Source: Myxococcota bacterium
GTDB taxonomy: Bacteria; Myxococcota_A; UBA9160; PR03
Assembly: GCA_025453505.1 (NCBI GenBank)
Contig: JALOQG010000027.1
Span: 1-14,492, forward strand
Length of the DNA: 14,492 bases
Reading direction: 5' to 3'
Shown here: positions 8,110-14,492 of the stretch, piece after piece
Numbering within the stretch: the stretch's first letter is position 1
Layout: each line of letters starts with the position of its first letter
The notes under the pieces: model-generated
Databases searched by the model: none
What the model saw: the letters and a program-made list of their open reading frames with translations, nothing else
What the model was told of the DNA's origin: nothing
Translations under genes and position numbers: made by a program

Positions 8110-10486
8110 CCGTAGTTCCGCGAACGGGTTCGCTCGCGCGCGGCACGAGAAACTCGTCGCGCGGGAACAGATCGTGGTTCAGATCATTCGTGCCGTGGCG
8201 CGGGTCGCGCGGTCCGAAGCGCACGATCGGGCCCTCGGCGAGCCAGCGATCGAGCAGGTCGGCGATGTCCACGCCGGCTGCCTCGAAGTGCGCCCTCACG
8301 AGCGGCTCCGCTGCGCGCGCCCGCAACGCCGCAGGGTCGAAGTCGATCGGCGCGTCGCTCCCGATGCCGATCAGACCCACCAGCAACACGTGCGGGAACG
8401 CCCGGACCAGGCTGTCCACGACGCGCGAAGTGGGCGTCCAGGTCACCGCCAGTCCGCCCGGTGCGAGCCGGCTGCGCACGAGTTCGAAGTACTCCAGCGA
8501 ATAGAGGTTGCCCGCGTAGGCGGCGCTCGGGCGGAGCGCATCGGCCTCGATCACGTCGTACGGAAGAGGGTCGCGCCGCAGCCAGGAGCGTCCGTCGCCG
8601 ATCTCGATCCGGATGCGATCGTGCGAGAGGAGCGCGCGCAGACCCGCGTCGCCGCCGCGCGCGTCGAAGGCGTGCAGCAGGTCGAGCTGCGATCCGATGA
8701 TCTCGATGCCGAACACGTCCGCGACGTCCTCGCGGCAGGCGGCCGCGTAGAGCGTGTCGCCCGAGCCGAGGCCGATCACGGCGACGCGTCTGGGCGACGG
8801 GTGCATCAGCACCGGCACCGCGCCGAGCAACGTGTGCGTGAGTTCCTGACCGAACGGGAACGACGAGACCTCGACGCCGCCGGCCGTGACCACCTGTTCG
8901 ACGCCGGGCCGGTCCCCGGGACGCAGCACCGAAACACCCGAGGCGTCTTCCTCGACGAGGATCTCTCGCGCGTCCATTCCGTGCAAGACGCTCCAAAGTG
9001 TCACCGAGCCCGGAAGTGTGCCCGCGACGGCGAGGAGCGCCAATCCACCGGCCGCCGGCCACAGCCAGCGGCCCGAGCCGGTGCCGGATCGCAGTGCGAG
9101 CAGTGGGAACGCGATGGCCCCTGCGGCGATCGCGCGAAAGGTTCCGCTCGTGCCGAGCAGAGGCAGCATTGCGAAACCGGTGACGAGGGACCCCACGAGG
9201 CTGCCGGCGATGTTGGCGGTCTGCAGCCAGCCGACGCGGCGACCGAGCCAGCGCGCGTCGGTCTGCACCGCGCGCTGCAGCCACGGAAACGAGAGCCCCA
9301 TCAGGAACGTCGCGGGGCCGATCAGCAGCAGCGGAATCCAGAAGTAGAGCAGCAGGAACATGCGCGCGCGCCGGTCTTCCACGGAGTCGGGGAAGATCCA
9401 GCCGAACGGCTGTTCCGACAGGTAGGCGAGCGCGAAGTCGACGGGGAACGGTTCGAGGCTGCGCAGAAAGCGTACGACCGACGGCAGACCCGACGCGTCG
9501 CCCCGCAGCGCGCCTGCGAGGACCGCGATGGCACAGAGCGCGTAGAGCGCGACCAGCGTCTGGAGCGTGAGGAATCGCGCGACCGGATCGCGCGTGCTGC
9601 GCGCCGCCGCGCGCGAGCCGACGATGCTGCCGCTGGCGACACCGATCAGGTATACGCCGAGCAGCGTTCCGAAGGTGAAGCTGGTCGACTTCACGATCAC
9701 GCCGAGAACCCGGAACCAGGTGATTTCGAGGGAGAGGGCGATCGCGCCCGAGAGCGCGTAGACCGCGAGCCACGCGCCGACGCCGAACACGGGCGCACGC
9801 GCTGCCCCGGAATCGAGAGACGCCGACGCAGCGACGGTCGCATCGCTCTCCGCGGCGCTCGCCGCGAGGCCGCGACGCAAGAGCAGCGCGGCGATCGCAC
9901 AGCCGACGTTGATCGTCGCGCCGATCCAGAGACTCGCCTCGAAGTCGAAGCGGCGCAGCAGGAGCCAGGGCGTCGCGATCGCGCCGACCGCCGCGCCGAG
10001 CGTGTTCCAGCCGTAGAGGGATCCGACGACGCGCGCCGCCTGCTCGATCGCGTCGGTGAAGCCGCGCGCCAGCAGCGGCAGCGAGAGGCCCATGAAGAAG
10101 GTCGGCCAGAGCACGCTCACGAAGAGCAGCGCCGCGATCGCCGGCGCGGGCAGCGCGTGGTCGCCGAGGCCGAGGTACAACGCGTCGTAGTAGAGCCAGC
10201 GCGAGCCGATCGCGAACGCCGCGACGGCGAGCTCCGCCAGCGCGAAGAGCAGCACGCACGTCGTGCGCGACACGCGATCGGCGAGATGACCGCCGGCGAG
10301 ATTGCCGCAGCCGAGGCCGCCCATGAACGCCGCGACGATGATCGTCACCGAAAACACGTCGGCGCCCGAGAAGAGCGCCAGCATGCGCTGCCAGACCACT
10401 TGATAGAGCAACGCCGCGAAGCCGGATGCGAAGAAGACGCCGAGCGTGACGACGGCGGTCCAGCGATTGCGGGCAGCGGCGATCAT
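8081..10486 (-). CDS. Polytopic membrane protein fused to a spermidine-synthase-like domain
   Basis: An 801-residue protein of the type usually annotated 'fused MFS/spermidine synthase'. Residues 1-500 are mostly hydrophobic, with roughly a dozen membrane segments in two similar halves. Residues about 540-685 resemble the Rossmann methyltransferase-like fold of spermidine synthases: RVAVIGLGSGDT (567-578) replaces the GGGDG loop, the ligand-binding acidic residue is in FGIEII (592-597), then IGDGRSWL (629-636), then EADALRP with NLYSLEYFELVRSRLAPGG. The aminopropyltransferase D-x-x-D motif appears as EADA, so polyamine synthesis is doubtful. ATG 10484-10486 has only a weak GTGAG ribosome-binding site. 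The gene lies 80 bp downstream of another membrane-protein gene, probably in one transcript. The function of this family is not established. Confidence 0.82.
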   Translation of the reverse strand: MIAAARNRWTAVVTLGVFFASGFAALLYQVVWQRMLALFSGADVFSVTIIVAAFMGGLGCGNLAGGHLADRVSRTTCVLLFALAELAVAAFAIGSRWLYYDALYLGLGDHALPAPAIAALLFVSVLWPTFFMGLSLPLLARGFTDAIEQAARVVGSLYGWNTLGAAVGAIATPWLLLRRFDFEASLWIGATINVGCAIAALLLRRGLAASAAESDATVAASASLDSGAARAPVFGVGAWLAVYALSGAIALSLEITWFRVLGVIVKSTSFTFGTLLGVYLIGVASGSIVGSRAAARSTRDPVARFLTLQTLVALYALCAIAVLAGALRGDASGLPSVVRFLRSLEPFPVDFALAYLSEQPFGWIFPDSVEDRRARMFLLLYFWIPLLLIGPATFLMGLSFPWLQRAVQTDARWLGRRVGWLQTANIAGSLVGSLVTGFAMLPLLGTSGTFRAIAAGAIAFPLLALRSGTGSGRWLWPAAGGLALLAVAGTLPGSVTLWSVLHGMDAREILVEEDASGVSVLRPGDRPGVEQVVTAGGVEVSSFPFGQELTHTLLGAVPVLMHPSPRRVAVIGLGSGDTLYAAACREDVADVFGIEIIGSQLDLLHAFDARGGDAGLRALLSHDRIRIEIGDGRSWLRRDPLPYDVIEADALRPSAAYAGNLYSLEYFELVRSRLAPGGLAVTWTPTSRVVDSLVRAFPHVLLVGLIGIGSDAPIDFDPAALRARAAEPLVRAHFEAAGVDIADLLDRWLAEGPIVRFGPRDPRHGTNDLNHDLFPRDEFLVPRASEPVRGTTVTGSARSSR

Positions 10487-10566
10487 CGAGGCTCACGACT
10501 CCCGGCAGGCGAAGGGCGCACTAGCCTACGCGCTCCTGCGAGCACTCACCACGGCTGCATCTCGTC

Positions 10567-12294
10567 TCAGGGCGGCGACGCCGCTACGCGATGCAGTGCG
10601 AAGACCTGGTTGCGCATCAGTTCCGGAATCTGGAGTCGCCACGAAGCAGGCACCAGCACGTCCGTCACGCCGAAGGCCGCAGCGACGGCCGCCCATTCTT
10701 CCGCGCTGCGCGCTTCCCAGATTTCCTGCACGTGCGCGGCGGGGAGGACCGACTGGTTGCGGTCTTCCGGGCGCGGCGACGCGAACGGAATCCCGTAGAG
10801 AGTCTCGATCGCGCGAACCATCTCGGGAAGCGCCGCCGGCGCGTACGTCACCATGTCCAGCGCCTGCGGATCGATCACGATCGGTCGCCGCGTCATCGAC
10901 TGCGCGCGCTCGATGCCCGGCGCGACCGCCAGCAGGCCGGCTCGGCGCGACGTCTCCGCGAGCACCGCGTCGTCGCTGCGATCGCGTACGTGGATCGCGA
11001 GGCGCCGCGTCAGGCTGCGCGCGCTCCACGTCGCGACGAAGCCGATGCCGACGACGATCGCGACGACGGCCGCGCCGGCGGCGATGCGGCGCATGCGCGA
11101 GATCGCGGCGCCGGGAAGCGTGGGCAGTGCGGCGCTCGCGAGCGCCGCGATGCCCACGAGCGGGATGCCCCACGTCTGGAGCGCGTGCAAGCGCTGCCAG
11201 AACAGCGCGATCCCTGCGAGCGCAACGGCGGCCGCGATGCCGAAGGATGGCGCGCCGGGCCGCACGAGCGCCGCGACGGCGAGCGGCAGGAACGCGACTA
11301 CGGGCAGGTTCAGGATGCGCGCCGGCATCGCCGAGATCACCACGTCCGGAAGCAGATCGGACACCGCGGCATGTCGCGAGAGCGCGAAGAGCACGCCGAA
11401 GAACGCGCCGAGCAGCACCACCCGCAGTAGCAACGCCTGCGTCGCGTCGGTCACGCGCACCCGCCACAGCCACGTCCCCGCGATCGCGACGCCGAGCACG
11501 AGCGCCCAGGTGCGCCAGGCGATCCATTCGAGCGGCTGGCGATGCCACTCCCATACGCGCAAGAACGTCGAGAAGAGGGGATCGACGACGTTCGGATCCG
11601 GCGCCGGCACGGCGGGCCGCCAGAGCAGGTGCGCCGCGAGGCTGAGCCCTGCGAATCCGGCCCCGATCGCGACGCCGCGCAGCAGCGCGGGCCAATGCGG
11701 TCGCATCGCGCGCCCGCCGAGCAGAGTGGCGAAACCGACGAGCATCGCGACCGACGCGCCCACCGAAGCGTGCAGCGCCGGCGCGAAGCCGAGCAGTGCG
11801 GCTCCCGTCTGGAAGCGACCCGCGCCGATCACGCCGCATGCGAGCAGCGCCCACGCGAGTCCGACCATCCCGTACGTGTGCGGATGCCCGACGAGCAGGA
11901 TCGGATAGCCGAAGCCCCAGCCGACCGGGTTCATCGCCCACAGCAGGAACGGCGTGACGGCCGCCCATCCGACCGGCGCGCCGAGCGCGAACGCGAACGC
12001 GGAGAGCGACGCGAACGAGAGCGCGCCGACGCCGCCGGAGACCGCGATCGAGAGCGTGCGTTCGCCGACGCCGAGCGCGAGCGGCACGGCGAGCAGTTGG
12101 TGCAGCGCCGTCCACACGCGCGTCTCGTAGATTCCGAACGCGTTGTCGGGCGGGTACTCGACGAGGCCCGCGAGCAGCTGCGCGGGCTCGATCGCCACGT
12201 GCGTGGTCGGATACAGGACGCCGAACGCGAAGCCGAGCGCTGCGCCGGCTACGAGCGCGCGGCCGAGCCCCGGTCGATTCGCTGCGGCCTGCAC
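10567..12294 (-). CDS. Polytopic membrane protein with C-terminal soluble domain, unrecognised
   Basis: I do not recognise this 575-residue protein with certainty. Residues about 10-425 hold many hydrophobic segments, with short polar loops such as EYPPDNAFGIYETRVW (46-61), GHPHTYGM (136-143) and WRPAVPAPDPNVVDP (225-239). A soluble tail follows (about 430-575), containing SRRAGLLAVAPGIERAQSMT, RPIVIDPQALDMVTY and VTDVLVPASWRLQIPELM. The plan of many membrane helices, conserved periplasmic-looking loops and a small soluble tail resembles GT-C-like membrane proteins, but I see no diagnostic catalytic motif. The start is a GTG (12292-12294) without a clear Shine-Dalgarno, so the N-terminus is uncertain. 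It lies 60 bp after alkB and 80 bp before the MFS/spermidine-synthase-like gene on the same strand. Confidence 0.75.
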   Translation of the reverse strand: MQAAANRPGLGRALVAGAALGFAFGVLYPTTHVAIEPAQLLAGLVEYPPDNAFGIYETRVWTALHQLLAVPLALGVGERTLSIAVSGGVGALSFASLSAFAFALGAPVGWAAVTPFLLWAMNPVGWGFGYPILLVGHPHTYGMVGLAWALLACGVIGAGRFQTGAALLGFAPALHASVGASVAMLVGFATLLGGRAMRPHWPALLRGVAIGAGFAGLSLAAHLLWRPAVPAPDPNVVDPLFSTFLRVWEWHRQPLEWIAWRTWALVLGVAIAGTWLWRVRVTDATQALLLRVVLLGAFFGVLFALSRHAAVSDLLPDVVISAMPARILNLPVVAFLPLAVAALVRPGAPSFGIAAAVALAGIALFWQRLHALQTWGIPLVGIAALASAALPTLPGAAISRMRRIAAGAAVVAIVVGIGFVATWSARSLTRRLAIHVRDRSDDAVLAETSRRAGLLAVAPGIERAQSMTRRPIVIDPQALDMVTYAPAALPEMVRAIETLYGIPFASPRPEDRNQSVLPAAHVQEIWEARSAEEWAAVAAAFGVTDVLVPASWRLQIPELMRNQVFALHRVAASPP

Positions 12295-12309
12295 GGTCGC
12301 GCAAGGTAG

Positions 12310-12342
12310 GCGCGGCGCGCGGCCACGCCAAACGCGCCGCGC
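12310..12342 (-). terminator. GC-rich hairpin between alkB and the next gene (possible terminator)
   Basis: The arms at 12310-12319 and 12333-12342 are perfect 10-bp complements (GCGCGGCGCG and CGCGCCGCGC) with a 13-nt loop, right after the alkB stop. On the minus strand the following bases are CTACCTT, not a T-run. It could end the alkB transcript, stabilise its 3' end, or be chance in GC-rich DNA. Confidence 0.4.
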
Positions 12343-12354
12343 TGTGAGGGTCGT

Positions 12355-13473
12355 CTACGCCGCGTCCGCGAACGGCCCCAGCTTGCGGCGTTCGAGCTCG
12401 GCGGTCATGACGCGACGGAAATCGTCGTTCTTGAGGATGACCATCTCGACCATGCCGAAGTAGCCGAAGGGCAGCTTCGGGCTGTCGTCCCAGTGGCGCA
12501 GTTGCTGGTAGGGACGCGTCGCGAAGGCGTGGTGATCGGCGTGGCGCGAGAGACCGACGAGCGTGTAGAGCGTGAAGCGCGAGTCGGTGTCCCACGAGTC
12601 GACCGGCGTCGGCTTCTTGCCGCGCCGCACGATGCCCCAGTGCTCGAAATAGTTGACGGCCTCGAGCAGTCGGATCGCGATGCTCGCCTGGAGCAGGTGG
12701 AAGGCGAACGCGCCCGCGCCGAGCGTCGCGGCGATCGCGAACGCGACGCTCCACGCGAACACGGCGCCGTGCAGCACGCGGTTGTGCAGCTGGCGGCGGT
12801 CCCAGAGCGGCATCGCGGCGTCGCCCATGCGGTGGCACTCGAGCCGCCACGCGCTCTTGAACTGCGCCGGCACGGTGCGGAGGAAGAAGCGCTGGTAGGT
12901 CTCGCCGAAGCGCGCCGTCGCGGGGTCCTCGGGCGTCCCGACGCGCGCGTGGTGGCCGCGGACGTGTTCGGTCGCGAAGTGTTCGTAGAGCACGCTCGAC
13001 AGCAGCAACCGGCCGAGCCACTGCAGGTGCTTCTCGCGGCGGTGGGCCAGCTCGTGTGCGACGACGATGCCCGAGTAGCCCGAGTTGACGCCGACGATCA
13101 AGAGCATCACGAGCGTGTCGACCCGCCAGAAGCCGTGTTGCGAAACGGTCCACGCGGCGAGGCCGACGCAGAGGAGCTGGTTCGCGGCCAGCACGTAGAG
13201 CACGGCATCGAAAGGCCAGCGCGCGAGGCGCAGCGCCGGCTGGCGCAGCTCCGGCGCGCTGCGCTTGTCGAGGAGTACGGAGCCGACGATCACGCCGAGC
13301 CAGGGCAGGGCGGTCCACCAGCGATGCGGCGCCGTCAGCAGGAAGGCGAGCGTCGTCACGGGCAGCACGAAACAGGCGAGGTGCAGGGTCCAGATGCGCA
13401 GCGTCTCGAGCGGCGTCGCGCGCTCGGGAACCTCGGGAGCGCGGAGTTCTTCGTTCGGGGCAGTGGCGGCCAC
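12355..13473 (-). CDS. alkB: Membrane alkane hydroxylase, AlkB family (non-haem diiron)
   Basis: A 372-residue integral-membrane monooxygenase that hydroxylates terminal carbons of alkanes or similar chains with O2 and electrons from rubredoxin. All histidine boxes that hold the diiron centre are present: HELAHR (140-145), EHVRGHH (169-175) and SRHADHHA (309-316). The AlkB signature appears as NYFEHWG (274-280). The stretch RPYQQLRHWDDSPKLPFGY near the C-terminus is also typical. Hydrophobic segments near 27-70, 88-135 and 232-272 fit the membrane topology. The protein is slightly shorter than the classical ~400 residues and has no fused rubredoxin; none lies in this window. The GTG start (13471-13473) is supported by AGGAGAG at 13477-13483. 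The gene is divergent from a tetR gene and has operator-like palindromes over its promoter. Family is secure; the substrate (alkane length, other hydrocarbon) is not. Confidence 0.93.
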   Translation of the reverse strand: MAATAPNEELRAPEVPERATPLETLRIWTLHLACFVLPVTTLAFLLTAPHRWWTALPWLGVIVGSVLLDKRSAPELRQPALRLARWPFDAVLYVLAANQLLCVGLAAWTVSQHGFWRVDTLVMLLIVGVNSGYSGIVVAHELAHRREKHLQWLGRLLLSSVLYEHFATEHVRGHHARVGTPEDPATARFGETYQRFFLRTVPAQFKSAWRLECHRMGDAAMPLWDRRQLHNRVLHGAVFAWSVAFAIAATLGAGAFAFHLLQASIAIRLLEAVNYFEHWGIVRRGKKPTPVDSWDTDSRFTLYTLVGLSRHADHHAFATRPYQQLRHWDDSPKLPFGYFGMVEMVILKNDDFRRVMTAELERRKLGPFADAA

Positions 13474-13500
13474 GGGCTCTCCTGGAGGGTAGAGGGAGTC

Positions 13501-13518
13501 ACATACGGGTTCGTATGC
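13501..13518. promoter_or_regulatory. Operator-like palindrome 1 (at the predicted alkB start site)
   Basis: The sequence ACATACGGGTTCGTATGC contains the perfect inverted repeat CATACG-GGTT-CGTATG (13502-13517). It matches the reverse complement of palindrome 2 at 15 of 18 positions. It lies just downstream of the predicted alkB -10, where a bound repressor would block transcription. Size and form fit a TetR-dimer site. Confidence 0.75.
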
Positions 13519-13525
13519 GGGCTAG

Positions 13526-13553
13526 ATTTTTCACATACGAACTGGTATGTCAA
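13526..13553 (-). promoter_or_regulatory. Candidate alkB promoter
   Basis: On the minus strand a perfect TTGACA -35 lies at 13553-13548. At 16 bp spacing the -10 would be AAAAAT (13531-13526); at 17 bp it would be AAAATC. The -35 is strong and the -10 weak, as expected for a controlled promoter. Both palindromes flank or overlap it. The predicted start near 13519 leaves a leader of about 45 nt. Confidence 0.6.
13533..13550. promoter_or_regulatory. Operator-like palindrome 2 (over the alkB -35 and a possible tetR start)
   Basis: ACATAC-GAACTG-GTATGT has perfect 6-bp arms. It overlaps the alkB -35 by three bases and fills most of the promoter spacer. It also contains the first possible tetR start codon (13547). 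Its centre is 32 bp, about three helical turns, from that of palindrome 1, so two dimers could sit on the same DNA face. Confidence 0.75.
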
Positions 13554-14206
13554 GGGCCATGACACCGTCGCCCCCTGTCGGAACTCCCGGATCGCCTCGC
13601 GATCGCGCCAAGGCGGAGACCCGGCAGGCCCTGATCGACGCCGCGCTCGCCGAGTTCGCGGCGCGGGGTCTCGACGCCCCGAGCCTCGACGCGATCTGCG
13701 CCCGCGCCGGCTACACGCGCGGCGCCTTCTACGTGCACTTCCGCGATCGCGAGGACCTGGTCGCCGCCGTGATGGAGCGCGCGCTCGGCGCCTTCCTCGA
13801 CGCGATCATCGCCACCGGCGAGGCCGCCCACGATCTCGAACGCACGGTGCGCCGCTTCGAGGAGGCGGTCGGCGGAATCGCACACCGGCGCACCGGTGCC
13901 CGCGCGCTCCCCGGCCTGCCGCTGCCCGGCGCCGTTCCGTTCCATCGCATTCTCGAGGCATGCGAGCGATCGGTTCCGATCCGCGAGCGCTTCGTCGGGC
14001 TGCTGCGCGAAGCGGGCGAGCGCGTCGCCAAGACCGCGGCGATCGGGCAGGGAGCCGGAACGGTGCGCGGCGACGTGCCCGCCGAAGCGCTCGGCGTGTT
14101 GCTCGTGACGCTCGCGCTCGGCTTCGTCGCGTCCGTCGAGGTGGGGTTGCCGTTCGACGCCGCTTCGGCGCGCGGCGCGGTGCTCGCGCTGCTCGCGCCC
14201 GCCTGA
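13547..14206 (+). CDS. TetR-family transcriptional regulator, probable repressor of alkB
   Basis: A 219-residue TetR-type repressor. The DNA-binding domain is at about residues 19-65: RDRAKAETRQALIDAALAEF, then the helix-turn-helix SLDAICARAGYTRGAFYVHF with the usual F.vHF recognition-helix end, then RDREDLVAAVM. The C-terminal ligand-binding half (about 70-219) is divergent, as is normal, and gives no clue to the inducer. Two in-frame ATGs are possible. The one at 13547 lies inside palindrome 2 and has no ribosome-binding site. The one at 13559 is closely preceded by AAGGG (2-nt spacing). The later start leaves the operator outside the coding region and may be the better one. The gene is divergent from alkB with paired operators between, so self-regulation and alkB repression are inferred. 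Its stop directly abuts the stop of the opposite gene. Confidence 0.92.
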   Translation: MSRAMTPSPPVGTPGSPRDRAKAETRQALIDAALAEFAARGLDAPSLDAICARAGYTRGAFYVHFRDREDLVAAVMERALGAFLDAIIATGEAAHDLERTVRRFEEAVGGIAHRRTGARALPGLPLPGAVPFHRILEACERSVPIRERFVGLLREAGERVAKTAAIGQGAGTVRGDVPAEALGVLLVTLALGFVASVEVGLPFDAASARGAVLALLAPA

Positions 14207-14492
14207 TCACTCCGCCGGCCACAGATCCACGACGAAGAGGAACGGATTGATGCGCGGCTGCGTGCCCTGCACCAGCGCCGCGGGTGTGCCCGCCGCGGCC
14301 GATTCCGCGTAGCGCAGGTTGCCTTCGAAGACCGTGCCCGCGTGGCCGTGGATCCAGCGGTACGGCTCGGCGTTGGCCGGGATCAGCGCGTGGTTGTCGG
14401 CGATCACGGTGTTCGCGACCGGCTCCAGGAGGAATTGCGTGCGGCTCTTCGTGCCGACCAGCACCGCCTGCGCGCCGCTGCGATCCGAGAAG
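14207..14492 (-). CDS. Unrecognised protein, C-terminal fragment
   Basis: The frame is open from the window edge (from about 14491) to TGA at 14209-14207, giving about 95 residues, so the 5' end lies outside the window. A GTG at 14464 is in frame but the frame continues upstream. The fragment contains FSDRSGAQAVLVGT, TQFLLEPVANTVIADNHALI, YRWIHGHAGTVFEGN and the end NPFLFVVDLWPAE. Alternating hydrophobic residues with Asn and Gly turns are compatible with a beta-rich, possibly beta-helix or secreted protein, but I cannot assign a family. Codon use matches its neighbours, and it converges on tetR with no base between the two stop codons, which supports a real gene. Confidence 0.55.
   Translation of the reverse strand, partial: FSDRSGAQAVLVGTKSRTQFLLEPVANTVIADNHALIPANAEPYRWIHGHAGTVFEGNLRYAESAAAGTPAALVQGTQPRINPFLFVVDLWPAE

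Noticed and set aside
8081..10486. Calling the gene a true spermidine synthase (speE)
   Set aside because: The soluble domain lacks the GGGDG loop and the catalytic Asp pair, and is fused to a large membrane domain; only a 'like' call is justified.
10526..13318. Minus-strand open frame of 930 codons across alkB and the membrane-protein gene
   Set aside because: Arg/Ala-rich shadow frame; both underlying genes show clear family features or hydrophobic patterning in another frame.

Overview
The window is a GC-rich, gene-dense bacterial chromosome segment. I judge GC at about two thirds or more by eye. Its genes point to a Gram-negative bacterium of proteobacterial or former deltaproteobacterial type: osmoregulated periplasmic glucan genes (opgGH), an AsmA/DUF748-type envelope protein, a classical groESL operon with a GGM-tailed GroEL, and a membrane alkane hydroxylase. 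The lineage is an inference. I see no IS element, integrase, CRISPR array, tRNA or rRNA, and base use looks uniform, so this reads as core chromosome.

Layout, left to right. (1) 1-527 (+) is the C-terminal end of a DUF748 protein. (2) 562-4709 (-) is an opgG-opgH operon with an ATGA stop/start overlap. It encodes the periplasmic glucan-modifying protein and the inner-membrane glucosyltransferase. (3) 4710-5019 is a divergent intergenic region with a candidate sigma70-type promoter for groESL. A small hairpin there covers the groES Shine-Dalgarno. (4) 5020-6993 (+) is groES-groEL, followed by hairpins and a long-stem terminator at 7083-7125. (5) 7147-8109 (+) is a zinc-free quinone-oxidoreductase-type MDR protein. 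It overlaps by 29 bp, tail to tail, with (6) 8081-10486 (-), a polytopic membrane protein fused to a spermidine-synthase-like domain. (7) 10567-12294 (-) is an unrecognised polytopic membrane protein with a soluble tail. (8) 12355-13473 (-) is an AlkB-family non-haem diiron hydroxylase with all its histidine boxes. It is divergent from (9) 13547-14206 (+), a TetR regulator. (10) 14207-14492 (-) is the C-terminal end of an unrecognised protein whose stop codon abuts that of tetR.

The best regulatory signal is in the 73-bp alkB-tetR intergenic region. It holds two near-identical 18-bp palindromes with centres 32 bp apart. One covers the perfect TTGACA -35 of the alkB promoter and the first possible tetR start codon; the other lies at the predicted alkB transcription start. 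This predicts a TetR autoregulator that represses the hydroxylase until an inducer, perhaps an alkane-derived or fatty-acyl compound, is present. The second notable signal is the groES ribosome-binding-site hairpin, a possible RNA thermometer. I found no large undescribed multi-gene system; most of the window is ordinary housekeeping and accessory metabolism.
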